Assembly: GCA_947044405.1 (NCBI GenBank) | Contig: CAMRHE010000167.1 | Span: 186,001-250,000 of the forward strand | Direction of reading: 5' to 3' | DNA: 64,000 nt | DNA from: Leptodactylus fallax | Taxonomy: Eukaryota; Chordata; Amphibia; Anura; Leptodactylidae | Shown: piece by piece, positions 46,485 to 56,730 of the stretch | Numbering within the stretch: position 1 is the first letter of the stretch | Layout of the letters: the number at the start of each line of letters is the position of its first letter | Translations under genes and position numbers: made by a program | The notes under the pieces: model-generated | The model's input: the letters and a program-made list of their open reading frames with translations, nothing else | The model's database searches: none | Told to the model about the DNA's origin: nothing

Positions 46485-47711
46485 ATGGCTGGTGGGACCA
46501 GAAGCATAACCAAACGTCTGCAGGACTTGGTTGCTGCTGAACTCCAGGAGATGGCGGATATGGAAGCTACCATAGCCATGCAGGAGGCGGAGCAAAGTCC
46601 TGAGAGGCTGGCACCAGAAAACATCACCATGCCAGACGGTTCCGCAGGTGCCCGGACCCCAGAGGTAACTGTGCCTGGAGGGACCAGTAACCCCAGTTCT
46701 GTGGGGGTAATGGACTTATACTTGCAAATGGCCTTACAGCAGATAGACGCCAGTGACTATAGCGCCCGTCTGCAGGTGATTCACCAGTACCAAGAAGCTG
46801 CGGAGAGAGAAGCTGCAGAGCGCCGGGCGGAGAGAGAGGCCGCTGCTGCAGAGCGTCGGGCGGAGAGGGAAGCTGCAGAGCGCCGGGCGGAGAGAGAAGC
46901 TGCAGAACGCTGGGCGGAAAGAGAGCATCAGCTTGAGCTAAGAAAGCTGGAACTTCCCCGGCAGGCGCAACCTTCCCCTGCACCAACTCCAGGAGCCCGA
47001 GCACTAAAGATCCGATCCGAGGACTTTCCAATCTTGGAAGATAACGGGGACTTGGACTCGTTCTTGCGGGGATTTGAGCGGGTGTGTAAGCAGCATCATA
47101 TTTCCCAGGCAGAATGGGCCCGTTACCTGTCTCCCCGGCTGAAGGGAAAAGGCCTGGATGTTTCCACGAGCTTACCAGTGGACGCGGACTATGAGACCAT
47201 CAAAGCGGCGCTGATCCGGAGATACCGGCTCACGCCGGAGGTGTACCGCAAAAAGTTCCGGAATATCCAGCGGGGTCCCACAGAGAGCTATGCGGATGTT
47301 CTGCACCAGTTACAGGTTACATTCTGGCAGTGGATCAAAGGACTTACTGTCACCACGTTTGAGGGAATTGGGGGTCTTATGATAAAGGAACAATTTCTCC
47401 AGGTGTGCCCTCTGGAGGTCCGCCAGTTCGTGTGTGAGCGGAAACCCAAAACAGCAGACAAGGCTGCAGAGATTGCTGATGACTATGTGTCCACCAGGGA
47501 GCAAGGGATCAAGAGAGGAGCCACACTGCAGAGACCCCCAAGCGGGAAGGAGGGGCAAAGTTGGAGTTCACCACAGCCTGCGGTCTCCAAGTGGGGTAAG
47601 ACAAACTCTGTCCCGGGTGCCCCCTCTACTTCCCCTGTCCCAAGAACTCTGGGCGCCCCGGGGACCCCCCTCCAAGTCCCAAGGAGAGGCCCGGCGGTGT
47701 CATGCTTGTAA
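46485..47711 (+). pseudogene. Gypsy 2 gag
   Basis: A 408-codon frame from MAGGTRSITKRLQDLVAAEL. Residues ~100-155 form a long charged coiled coil of AERRAEREAA repeats. Residues ~180-340 are the SCAN-like capsid region (EVYRKKFRNIQRGPTESYAD, MIKEQFLQVCPLEVRQFVCE). A one-base insertion in a C-run near 47668 moves the frame just before the zinc knuckle, so the knuckle (47698-47739) and protease are read in the next frame. Gag would build the particle in the cytoplasm. Whether the shift is a mutation or a frameshift site is unknown; Gypsy 1 is in frame here but shifted a little later, so mutation is likelier. Confidence 0.9.
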
Positions 47712-48198
47712 CCAGCCAGGACATTTCAAGGCGGAGTGCCCCAACCGCTCTAAGAACCCCCCTGTTTCCCCAGCCACGGCAGCTGGTTCATCTGTATACT
47801 TGGCATCGGATTGCAACCCCTCCCTCCCCACCAACAGTCAACAGGTCATTGTGGGGGGTAAAGTGGTCATGGGATTTCGGGACACTGGGGCGCAGATTAC
47901 TCTGGTGCAACCTGACTTGGTCCCTGCGGACAGTATTATCCCTGGAAAAACTCTGACCCTGAAGAGTATTGGACAAGAATGCGTAACTGTGCCCATGGCT
48001 TGCGTCCATTTGGACTGGGGTGCGGGAAAAGGGATGCGTGATGTGGGGCTAGTGTCTGATCTGCCTGCCAATGTACTATTGGGAAGAGATTTGGGGCCCT
48101 TGGTGTCCCAATATGGGGTGGGAGTAGCCCCACCTCGCTGTGACAAAATGCCTGTACTGAAGGATGATTTTAATGAGGTGTTGAAGCCTGCCACATAG
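47698..48198 (+). pseudogene. Gypsy 2 zinc knuckle and aspartic protease
   Basis: The frame opens upstream of a CCHC knuckle (CHACNQPGHFKAEC, 47698-47739). The protease active site is FRDTGAQITLVQ (DTGA at 47881-47892) and the conserved NVLLGRDLGPLVSQYG follows. The frame ends at TAG 48196-48198 and reopens in the same frame for integrase, so a single stop separates the two. The protease would mature Gag and Pol proteins. Relative to Gypsy 1, D after DTGA is replaced by Q. Confidence 0.88.
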
Positions 48199-48231
48199 GC
48201 ACAGACACAGGCAGAGGGAGGGGTTAGCCTT

Positions 48232-50763
48232 TTGTCTCCCCTTGCTGTGTGTCCAGCTAAAGTAATCAGTGAGCATGTGAATGAGACATTGTGGAATGCT
48301 GACCTGGCTGTAGCCCCGCCCACATCTGCGGGTGATGAGAGCCCCCTCAGTGTGACCCTGGCTGAGACAGTCACCCATGCAGTTCACTGTGAATCAATGA
48401 ATGAATGCAATGTCAATGTAATTGCTAATTCTTGCCTTGCAGGTTTACAGGGTAGCTCTTCTGAGATGCTGGGGGCAACCCCAACTGAGGACAATGTGCC
48501 AGGTGGTCAGGTGGGTCACGGGGATCTCAGGGCCGATCCGGATGAGGAACAGACTGCTGGAGTTGCGGTGGTGACCCGCAGCCAGAGTGCTAGAGGGGTG
48601 GAAGGCGCTCCGACCCCTGAGCCGTTCCCTCTGTCACCCGGAGATGGCACTGAGACCGCCATGACTAGCCTCCCTACACTGGAGCCGGAGGAGCCCGGCG
48701 GGTATGTGACATGCACATCTCTTCTGTCTGGTTCCAGTCAGGAGTTCAGGGACGCTGTCCAAGCTGACCGCAGTCTGGATGCATTGAAGGAGCGTGCTGA
48801 TCAACCTCCCTTGGAGTCGGACAAGGACCGCGTGTACTGGGAGCAAGGGAGGTTGTACCGGGAAACGATCCCCACAAAGGGAAAAGAAAGACGGCTCAGG
48901 GAGAAACATTTAGTGGTACCCCAACCCTATCGGGTGGAGTTGTTGCGGATTGCTCATGATATTCCACTGGCAGGCCACCTGGGGATCGCTAAGACCAAGG
49001 CTCGCCTCAGCCACTTATTCTACTGGCCTAAGATGGGGACAGATGTAGCTAAATACTGCCGTTCATGTGACACTTGTCAGAGGATGGGCAAGGCGGGGCA
49101 AGGCTCCAAAGCACCCATGATACCTATGCCCATCATAACCGAACCTTTCCAGCGGGTGGCTGTGGATCTCATTGGACCCCTGTCCATTCCCAGTCGCACC
49201 GGGAAACGTTTCATATTAATGGTAGTAGACTACGCTACTAGGTACCCGGAAGCTGTTGCGCTGTCTTCCACCCAGGCTGATGTAGTGGCCAAGGCTCTGG
49301 TAGGCATCTTCGCCCGTGTTGGATTTTCCAGAGAGATGCTCACAGACCAAGGTACCCAGTTCACGTCTGCCTTGATGCAAGGCCTGTGTAAGGTAACAGA
49401 GGTGCAACATCTGGTGTCCAGCCCGTATCACCCACAGACCAATGGCCTGTGTGAACGGTTCAATGGCACCCTGGAGCAGATGCTCAGGATGTTAGTCGAG
49501 TCCCATGGGTGCGACTGGGAGCCTTATCTCCAGCACCTGCTGTTCGCTTACCGGGAGGTGCCGCAAGCCTCAACGGGGTTCTTCCCCTTTGAGCTCTTGT
49601 ACGGGAGACGTGTACGTGGGCCCCTAACTCTTGTGAAAGAGTCCTGGGAAGGAGAAACAGCCGTCCAAGGTGTGCCAGTCGTGCCCATGGCCCAAGTGCA
49701 GACGGCATGGGGTGCTGGAGGTGGGACCCAAGAAGGGGGTGTGTCAAATGTATTACCTGTCAATGTATTGTGGAGGGATGGTTTGGGGAAGCATAATCTT
49801 AGTCATTTGCCCAAGGTATCACCATCACCCACCCAAGTACAGGAGGAACAGGGTGTAGGCCCAAAGGGGCAAGGCGTCTGGGAGGGAGGACAGGGTCCAA
49901 ACATACCTGTGCCAGAACCAGAGGTGCCCCTAGGTTTGGAAGCAAAGGGGGAGGTGCAGAATCCCCTAGAACTCTCTCAACTAGCGGCTAGTGTGGGAGA
50001 GACCCTGAGAGACTGCCGGGAAGGGGTCTCTAAACTGGTATCACAAGGGCCTGGGGTTGCGAGTGTGGATCTGCGGGATGCCAGCACTCAGCACGAGGTC
50101 CCAGTGCAGGCCGGGGGTAGCCAGGTGGGCGGAGACTGCCGGGATGGGGTCTCAGCACCGGTACCACAAGGGCCTGGGGTTGCGAGTGTGGATCTGCGGG
50201 ATGCCAGCACTCAGAACGAGGTCCCAGTGCAGGCCAGGGGTAGCCAGGTGGGCGGAGACTGCCGGGATGGGGTCTCAGCACCGGTACCACAAGGGCCTGG
50301 GGTTTTGAGTGTGGGTCTGAGGGACGCCAGCACTCAGGGGAGGGACCCAGAACAAGCAGGAGGTAGCCAGGTCTACTTAATTAAGAGCCTGAACCTTAGA
50401 AGAGTCTCCATTCAGACAGGAGAGGAAGAGGGTATCCATACGCCAGGAATATGGTCAGGGACCAGCGCAGGTCCCGGCGGGGTGAGGCCGCCAAGGTGTC
50501 CGCGGAAGGCGATCTTAGGATCGTCCTTCCTCCCGACACGCTCTAAAAGGGGGAGGTGTGATGAACCGACCCTCAGTTTTATATCTTTCTTGGAAGTGTG
50601 TTTTACTTGCTTAGGTCAGTCCTTCCCCCACTTGGAATGCGGTGCTTTAGTTGAGTTCACATTGCTGGACGATAGGCTTCACTGGTTTTATGGGTGTTCA
50701 TTGGAGATGGCTTGCTATAGCCAGGCACTTTTATTATCCCTGGCCAGATGGGATGGGGGATAG
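48232..50763 (+). CDS. Gypsy 2 integrase fused to a novel repeat tail
   Basis: An 843-codon open frame. Residues ~240-285 are the HHCC zinc region (AHDIPLAGHLG, CRSCDTCQRMG). The DDE core has D312 (VAVDLIG), D372 (LTDQGTQF) and E408 (CERFNG), intact. Homology to Gypsy 1 stops at about residue 484 (VQGVPVV), before the GPY/F module. The tail (about 485-770) is Pro, Gly, Gln and Val-rich with three 41-residue repeats (50010-50370). It has no RT, RNase H, signal peptide or membrane segment. The frame then crosses the polypurine tract and ends 69 codons inside the 3' LTR at 50763. Function of the tail is unknown; a structural or partner-binding role is speculation. Confidence 0.85.
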   Translation: MSPLAVCPAKVISEHVNETLWNADLAVAPPTSAGDESPLSVTLAETVTHAVHCESMNECNVNVIANSCLAGLQGSSSEMLGATPTEDNVPGGQVGHGDLRADPDEEQTAGVAVVTRSQSARGVEGAPTPEPFPLSPGDGTETAMTSLPTLEPEEPGGYVTCTSLLSGSSQEFRDAVQADRSLDALKERADQPPLESDKDRVYWEQGRLYRETIPTKGKERRLREKHLVVPQPYRVELLRIAHDIPLAGHLGIAKTKARLSHLFYWPKMGTDVAKYCRSCDTCQRMGKAGQGSKAPMIPMPIITEPFQRVAVDLIGPLSIPSRTGKRFILMVVDYATRYPEAVALSSTQADVVAKALVGIFARVGFSREMLTDQGTQFTSALMQGLCKVTEVQHLVSSPYHPQTNGLCERFNGTLEQMLRMLVESHGCDWEPYLQHLLFAYREVPQASTGFFPFELLYGRRVRGPLTLVKESWEGETAVQGVPVVPMAQVQTAWGAGGGTQEGGVSNVLPVNVLWRDGLGKHNLSHLPKVSPSPTQVQEEQGVGPKGQGVWEGGQGPNIPVPEPEVPLGLEAKGEVQNPLELSQLAASVGETLRDCREGVSKLVSQGPGVASVDLRDASTQHEVPVQAGGSQVGGDCRDGVSAPVPQGPGVASVDLRDASTQNEVPVQARGSQVGGDCRDGVSAPVPQGPGVLSVGLRDASTQGRDPEQAGGSQVYLIKSLNLRRVSIQTGEEEGIHTPGIWSGTSAGPGGVRPPRCPRKAILGSSFLPTRSKRGRCDEPTLSFISFLEVCFTCLGQSFPHLECGALVEFTLLDDRLHWFYGCSLEMACYSQALLLSLARWDGG
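50010..50370 (+). repeat. Three 123-bp in-frame tandem repeats
   Basis: Each unit encodes 41 residues such as DCRDGVSAPVPQGPGV followed by DLRDASTQNEVPVQA. 123 is divisible by three, so copy-number change would keep the frame. Second and third units are nearly identical, showing recent amplification. Confidence 0.9.
50545..50556 (+). promoter_or_regulatory. Polypurine tract of Gypsy 2
   Basis: AAAAGGGGGAGG directly before the 3' LTR, identical to that of Gypsy 1. It lies inside the open reading frame. Confidence 0.88.
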
Positions 50764-51378
50764 CAAGCCTTAACTTCACCCTTCTCTCCGAGGGTTCTGC
50801 AAAGGTGGGAGAAGGGGGGCTGCCTGGGTGCAAGGGGTGGGTGGAGCACTAGCCATATGCTGTGGGCAGACCTGGATTCTGGGGTCATTCAGCAAAGAGG
50901 CAGTAAGGAACTCTGATCTGGGAGAAGAGGAGAGAGCTTGCCCTACTGAGGAATGCATTGAGGGCCTAGCAGTGAGGCCTGAAGCCTTTCACTTGTTCTG
51001 GACAACATGTAGAAGGATTGTTTTATGCAACTTGCTTAAGCTTGCGCCCTAGGCCCAAAACTCTGCTGTGGCCTAGAGAAACGGACTACGAGCCTATGCC
51101 GGTATTTTCCCTATCTTTTAATTCCCCTGTTTATTTTTGTGTATTGTATCATTGCCCTTTTGCTTGTATGTTTATGCTTGATCATATTAATATTGTATAT
51201 TTCTGTATATGCTATTAATCCATACCGACCCACTTGGGTTATTAAATATATAAAATTTATATCGCTCGTTTCGTTTTTATCCTATGACCCGGTCTACTCA
51301 CAGTGTGTGAGTGGGAGGTTAAGAAAGAAGTTTGATCGCAGGCGTGCCAGGCGGCTGGGCGAGTCGATATTCTTCACA
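50557..51378 (+). repeat. 3' LTR of Gypsy 2
   Basis: 822 bp, about five differences from the 5' LTR by eye (for example ATGGGTG against ATGTGTG, TTTTCCC against TTTTCTC). Its first ~207 bp code for the end of the integrase-tail frame. Confidence 0.93.
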
Positions 51379-52276
51379 CTTGATTTTTTTCAGCTCTTTC
51401 TCCAGGGTTTTTCCCTATGTATACCTGAGCGTTTACAGCGTATGAACTTTTGCTGTCGCACAGAGTCCATAATTTGATGCCATACTTTGCAGGCTTACTT
51501 GGAATATACTGTCTGAATGGGCACCTACCTCTGAATGACACCAGTTGTTCATCTACAGTCACATTTTCACCAGCATTATATAATGTTGGTAGAATGTCCA
51601 CCCATTTATTCCACAAATCTCTAATAGGGGCAAGTTTGTCTGTGGCTCTTCTTTCAATTCGATTGCTTTTATTATCAAACCGAAGGACTCTTGAAATCTC
51701 ATGAAATCTTTCAAGAGACATTGTGCCCCTAAATATGTGGCGAGCAGTTTCGGAATTCCATAAACTTTTGGTTGATTCACCATACGATTTGTACACTCCT
51801 GCTAACAATAGTAAACCTATGAAAGCATTTAGAGCTGTCAAATCTAAATTCTTCCATTTCTCGCCATAAACTTGTTGTCCCTCGATGTTTGTCATTTGTA
51901 TTATGATGTTTTGTATGGCTATATTTATGAACAATTTGAATGCAGATTGTATGTCATCAATTCTTGATATAGCATACCTTGTAGGACCTGGAGTATCTTT
52001 TATGACATTTGAAGAAGACTTTCTACCAGCCTGAGCAGAAGGTTGCAAGTTCCAAACTACATCTTTGTTTTTTGAATGGATTTCTTGCATCTGACTAGTT
52101 GTCGGGGTGTCCTCATCAGATTCCACTTCAGAATCAGATTTTTCTGCATCGGTTTCCCCATCACTTATGTGGTCCTCCTCTTCAGACACATTTTCAAGTG
52201 GGATATCATCATCTGAATCGGAGGCGTTTGCAAGCTCCTCCAAATCAGCTTCAGTCAATATCCGTTTTCTCATCAT
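51379..52276 (-). pseudogene. piggyBac transposase, N-terminal half
   Basis: The likely start is MMRKRILTEADLEELANASD at 52276; the frame is open about 90 bases further upstream without sequence of that character. An acidic Ser/Asp/Glu-rich region is followed by the DNA-binding and catalytic core (YGEKWKNLDLTALNAFIGLL, TMSLERFHEISRVLRFD). The first catalytic D is in NVTVDEQLVSFRGRCPFRQY, about residue 242. The frame ends at the Gypsy 2 target duplication. The CTTGA duplication, with Gypsy removed, leaves the two halves in frame. Together they have the usual length of a piggyBac transposase, so it was intact when the Gypsy arrived. Confidence 0.92.
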
Positions 52277-53310
52277 GCAAAAAATCAATACTGTGGAATG
52301 AAAAAAATAAAATGCATTCAGTAACAATAATACATACACAATACATTCACACACTGACATATACATATATACTCACAGATAGATACATACATACATACAT
52401 ACACACACACACTGACATACTGACATACATAAAATAGCACTTACAGCTCTAAGTCTTTCCCCCTCCTTCTCCTCCTGTAGTCAGGTAGATCTCCACACAG
52501 TGGTATAGTATTGAGGACCTGCAGGTTATGTGGTCAGGTCCTTCATCCCTCTCCTATGTGTGCAGGAAGCTGCTGGCAAGTCCTTCTCCTCTGTTCCCCT
52601 TCTGCTACATATATGTAAAGATGAGTTTGCAGAGCTGTCTCATGTGTGCTCTCTCTCTATGTTCTCTCAAGTTGTATTGAACGTGAAGTAACTGTATAGA
52701 ATAGTATTGTACTACTGATAAGCTAAAACACCCCCTTTAGCAGCCCAAAGTAAAACAAACACATTTTGTCAGACAGAATTTATTAGTGCTCTTTTCAGGT
52801 CATCATTAGATAATAGAACCAGCTAATACAAGGAACCAGCTAAGACAAATAATTCACATTTACCATGTGAAAGGTTGACAACTGAATTCAACCATTTCTA
52901 TAAGAACAGCACATAACTATACTGGAAAGGAATCCATCTACAGTATCATAATTTGAAAATGTATGTATGTGTAACTCTGCCTGGACCAAAAGGACCTAGA
53001 TAAATTGATCAATAGTAGTAGATGAACTATATAGACCAAAATGAGATTATAACTCCTTTATTTTTTTTAAAAATGGCTGGAGATTAGTGTAAAAGGCTAT
53101 CGGTCATTTTTGACCGAACAGTACAAGTGTAAAAAAAGACGTGGAGCAAAAAGTAAACAAAAAATAAATAAATAAAAACTGCTATTAGTAAGAACCCCTC
53201 AAATAAGGAAAAGTCAATGAACCACAAGTTTCAGAACCGCATGATGAATATTTTAAAAAATATCAAATTTCAAATTTGGTCATTTTTGACCGAACAGAAC
53301 AGCAGGGTTA

Positions 53311-53346
53311 AACAAGGGGTACCAACAATTTTGTCCACGTGTGTAT
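53311..53346 (-). mobile_element. Tc1 terminal-repeat fragment
   Basis: GGGGTACCAACAATTTTGTC followed by CACGTGTGTATATA is the reverse complement of the end of Tc1 element C at 63445. It lies immediately outside the piggyBac TTAA. No transposase remains. Confidence 0.6.
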
Positions 53347-53945
53347 ATAACCATAGTGTATAACACTGTCAAAGCTCCTATGAACCTATATGTTAAACAT
53401 AGTTTTAAACACTCTTACGGCTCCTAGGAACCTATCTATAAAGCATAGTGTAGAACACTCTTAGGTCTCCTAGCAACCTATCTATCAAAAAACTGCATAG
53501 AATACTCTTAGGGCTCCTAGGAATTTATCTATAAAACATAGTGTATGACACTCTCAGGGCTCCTAGAAACCTATCTATAAAACACAGGGTAGAACACTGT
53601 CAGAGGTCCTAGGAATCTATTTATAAAACATAGTTTATAACACTGTCCGTGCTCCTAGGAACCTATCTATGAAACATAGTGTAGAGCAGTCTTAGAGCTC
53701 TTAGGAACCTATCTTTAAAACATATAGTGTAGAATACTCTTAGGGCTCCTATGAGCCTATCTATAAAAGATAGTGTAGAACACTCTTAGGGCTCCTAGGA
53801 ACCTATCTATAAAACATAGTATAGAACACTCTCTGGGCTTCTAAGAACTTATCTATAAAACATAGTGTAGAATACTCTTAGGGATCCTAGGAACCTATCT
53901 ATAAAACATACTGTAGAACATTTTTATTGTTCCTAGGAACCTAGC
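53347..53945. repeat. ~46-bp minisatellite
   Basis: About 13 units of the type AACATAGTGTAGAACACTCT then AGGGCTCCTAGGAACCTATC, moderately diverged. No gene. Confidence 0.9.
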
Positions 53946-54780
53946 TATCCAATTTCTAGCTCTCTAAAGCAAGCACAGCTGAAGTTATGTCAAAGAGAAT
54001 GTGACAAGTATGTCTTTCGAAAAATGGATGGCAAGCAGAGAATACAAACTCTGAGTTTAACCATACACTGCACTTAAATCACTTTTACACATTTTAACAT
54101 TTAAAACAATTAGCCTGTGTTGAGGGAAGGTGCTTGCCTTTTTTGTAGACACACATGTCGGTTATATTGCAAAAATCAGTTTTGTTTTTATAGAGAAAGA
54201 TTTGTGACTGTGTGAGCCTAGTTTAAAAGTGAAGAGGCTTTCCAAAAAAATAAGCCACCAAAACTTATCCCTTTATGGGAGCAGACTACCACTCCAACAT
54301 TTTGGTATTGAAAAAACAATGGTTGGGGTTGTTTGTTTTATTTTGTTGTTATTATGCAAGGTGGCACTGACAACTACAGAAAATGAAGAAAAAATTGTGT
54401 CACACTGTCAGCGTGCCTGCCACTTGAAAAGTGATAAAGAATTAACTTAATAAAAAGCCACCAAAAATTATCCTATCATGGGATCAGATGCAGTACAAAG
54501 GAGTGATAATTACAGAATTTTAAGAAAAACTTGTGGCAAACTATCAGCATGCCTGGCCTGTGGCACACAGCCAGTATGCCTGCAAGTGATAAAGAATTGC
54601 ATGTAGAAGAAAGCCACCAAAAAGTAATATAAATATCCCGTTATGGTAGTACCTGAAGCTTCAAGGAGTGACAATTTGCAGAATCTCAAGAAAACTTTGT
54701 GACACAGACACCACCATCAGTGTGCCTTTCAGTTGAAAAGTAATAAAAGATTGAGTGTATACAAAGGCAAAATTATCCAT
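53946..54780. repeat. Diverged ~165-210-bp repeats
   Basis: Units beginning AAGCCACCAAAA start near 54250, 54460 and 54618. They share GTGATAAAGAATT, AGGAGTGA and CAGAATCTCAAG-like phrases. 53946-54225 is AT-rich with nothing recognisable. No coding gene. Confidence 0.6.
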
Positions 54781-54782
54781 TA

Positions 54783-54880
54783 TAAAGGAGCAGTAAAGGG
54801 CAGCATGGTGGGGCAGCGCTCAGCATACTAGGGACAACATCTAGCTGGAGTCTAAAAGTTCTCCCCGTGTTCTCATAGGA
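54783..54880 (+). repeat. Truncated SINE-like fragment
   Basis: Near-identical to 16455-16555 (AAGGAGCAGTAAAGGGCAGC through TTCTCCCCGTGTT). The shared flanking AAAGGAGCAGT suggests both copies derive from one deleted SINE form. Confidence 0.6.
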
Positions 54881-55344
54881 TGTAATGTGGGATTAGCTGC
54901 AGCTCTACAGACACTCTCATGGACAGGACTCTTTGTATTCTCAACAACCACAATTTCAAAGAGACTCCCAGAGGAAGGGAAGATTTCTTCAAAAGACCAA
55001 GGAAATTTCAAAGACATCTTAAAAACGCATTTAGTTTTTACTTTTGTAATTTATTTGTTTCTAGAATGGGATATTAGACAATTTTCTAACATACATGGAT
55101 TTAAATTTCTGCTCACATACATTTATTGTACAGACCCCTTTCTTCACAGTAGAATGATATAGCCCATTAATTAGTCCCATGTATTATATGCAAGTGCGAA
55201 ATAAATAGGATTAAACATGTCAGTCATGTGACACATCATGTGACCACCCCCTAGCATTTACATACTTGTTTTTGATTAGCATAAAGAATACATCCATGAA
55301 ATAACTAATTGTTTGTGCATGGTCTTACTATTATAATACACTGA
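54881..55344. other. No gene seen
   Basis: AT-rich unique sequence. A 91-codon frame at 54887 has no recognisable domain, starts inside repeat-flanking sequence and is not supported by splice or codon evidence. Confidence 0.4.
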
Positions 55345-56400
55345 CAGACATGATGAGATAATGTTGTAGTAATACTGTATATACCATGACAGACATGATG
55401 AGGTGATGTTGAAGTAATACTGTGTATACACTGACAGTATGATGCTGTAGTAAAACTATATATCCACTGACAGACATGATGAGGTGATGCTGTAGTATTA
55501 CTGTATATACAATGACAGACATGATGAGATGATGCTATAGTAATATTGTATATGCACTGACAGACATAATGAGGTGATACTGTAGTAATACTGTATATAC
55601 ACTAAAAGACATGATGACGAGATTATGCTGTAGTAATACTGTATATACACTAACAGACATGATAAGGTGATGCTGTAGTAATATTGTATAGGAAGTAGTG
55701 GATATAATATTATATCCACTAGTACTGGAAGTAATATTGTATATGCACTGACAGACATGATGAGATGATGTTGTAGTAATACTATATATGCACTGACAGA
55801 CATAATAAGATGATGCTGCAATATTACTGTATATACATGATAGACATGAGGTGATACTGTAGTAATATTGTATATACACTGACAAACATGGTCAAGTGAT
55901 GTTGTAGTAATGCTGTACTGTATATATACTGACAGACATGAATAGATTATGCTTTAATATTACTGTATATAAATGACAGACATGAGGTGATACTGTAGTA
56001 ATATTGTATGTACACTGACAGACATGGCCAGATGATGCTGTAGTAATACTGTATATGCAATGACAGACATGATGATGAGGTGATGTAGCATTACTGTATA
56101 TATACTGACAGACATGGTGAGAAGATGTTGTAGTAATACTGTATAGACAATAGACAGACATGATGAGATGATGATGATGTAGTAATACTGTATATACCAT
56201 GACAGACATGATGAGGTGATGTTGAAGTAATACTGTGTATACACTGACAGTATGATGCTGTAGTAAAACTATATATCCACTGACAGACATGATGAGATGA
56301 TGCTGTAGTAATACTGTATATCCACTGACAGACATGATGAGATGATGCTGTAGTAATACTGTATATACACTGACAGACATGATGAGATGATACTGTGTTA
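55345..56400. repeat. ~45-bp minisatellite with an internal duplication
   Basis: About 22 units of the type CTGACAGACATGATGAGATG then ATGCTGTAGTAATACTGTAT. A ~120-bp stretch at 55376-55490 recurs almost unchanged at 56191-56305, including an unusual short unit (CACTGACAGTATGATGCTG). Minus-strand ORFs are by-products. Confidence 0.9.
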
Positions 56401-56730
56401 ATACTGTGTGTTTTCTGTTCCTTAAAGTATTACTATTGACCTGTCTCCTGGAGAATGCCAGGGGTTACATGACATATGTGAGGGTCACATGACTGATACC
56501 ATGTTTAATCATTTTGAATTCTCCTACAGATGCATTTCACAAAACTAAAATTGCATTATACCATTTTTTCCTTTATAGAATACTGCACTAATAAAATAAA
56601 GATGTGTGAACAAACTTTTAAATATATGTGTATTAGAAAAGGGTATGATATCCTGTTCTCTACACAAATAAATAAAACACATTCACCTTTCCCCATCAAT
56701 ACACCACTCTACTCATCTAGTAGTTGGGTC
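56401..56730. other. No gene seen
   Basis: AT-rich sequence between two minisatellites. Nothing recognisable on either strand. Confidence 0.4.

Larger units (their letters stand above)
45466..51378 (+). mobile_element. Gypsy 2: Gmr1-related LTR element lacking RT and RNase H
   Basis: Two 822-bp LTRs of equal length differ at about five positions. The 5-bp duplication CTTGA (45461-45465, 51379-51383) is perfect. Gag, protease and integrase are closely related to Gypsy 1, and the 3' junction (CTCTAAAAGGGGGAGG, then TGTGATGAACC) is shared. Between integrase residue ~484 and the polypurine tract there are only ~870 bp and no RT or RNase H motif. A repeat-bearing tail occupies the space. The element is young yet cannot encode its own polymerase, implying help in trans. 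Confidence 0.92.
44668..53307 (-). mobile_element. piggyBac transposon, split by a Gypsy and lacking its 3' end
   Basis: The 5' end is at 53307: minus-strand CCCTGCTGTTCTGTTCGGTC follows the target TTAA at 53308-53311. A subterminal repeat of GGTCAAAAATGACC recurs near 53100. About 1 kb of non-coding leader (52277-53307) precedes the transposase, which is cut by Gypsy 2. The 3' inverted repeat is missing: sequence passes directly from the Cys-rich C-terminus into satellite at 44667. The matching TTAA is therefore lost. Confidence 0.88.

Noticed and set aside
50010..50370. Tail of Gypsy 2 as an envelope gene
   Set aside because: No signal peptide, membrane segment, cleavage site or cysteine pattern; Pro/Gly-rich repeats instead.
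55331..56380. Four minus-strand ORFs with Tyr/Leu/His-rich repeats
   Set aside because: By-products of the ~45-bp minisatellite.
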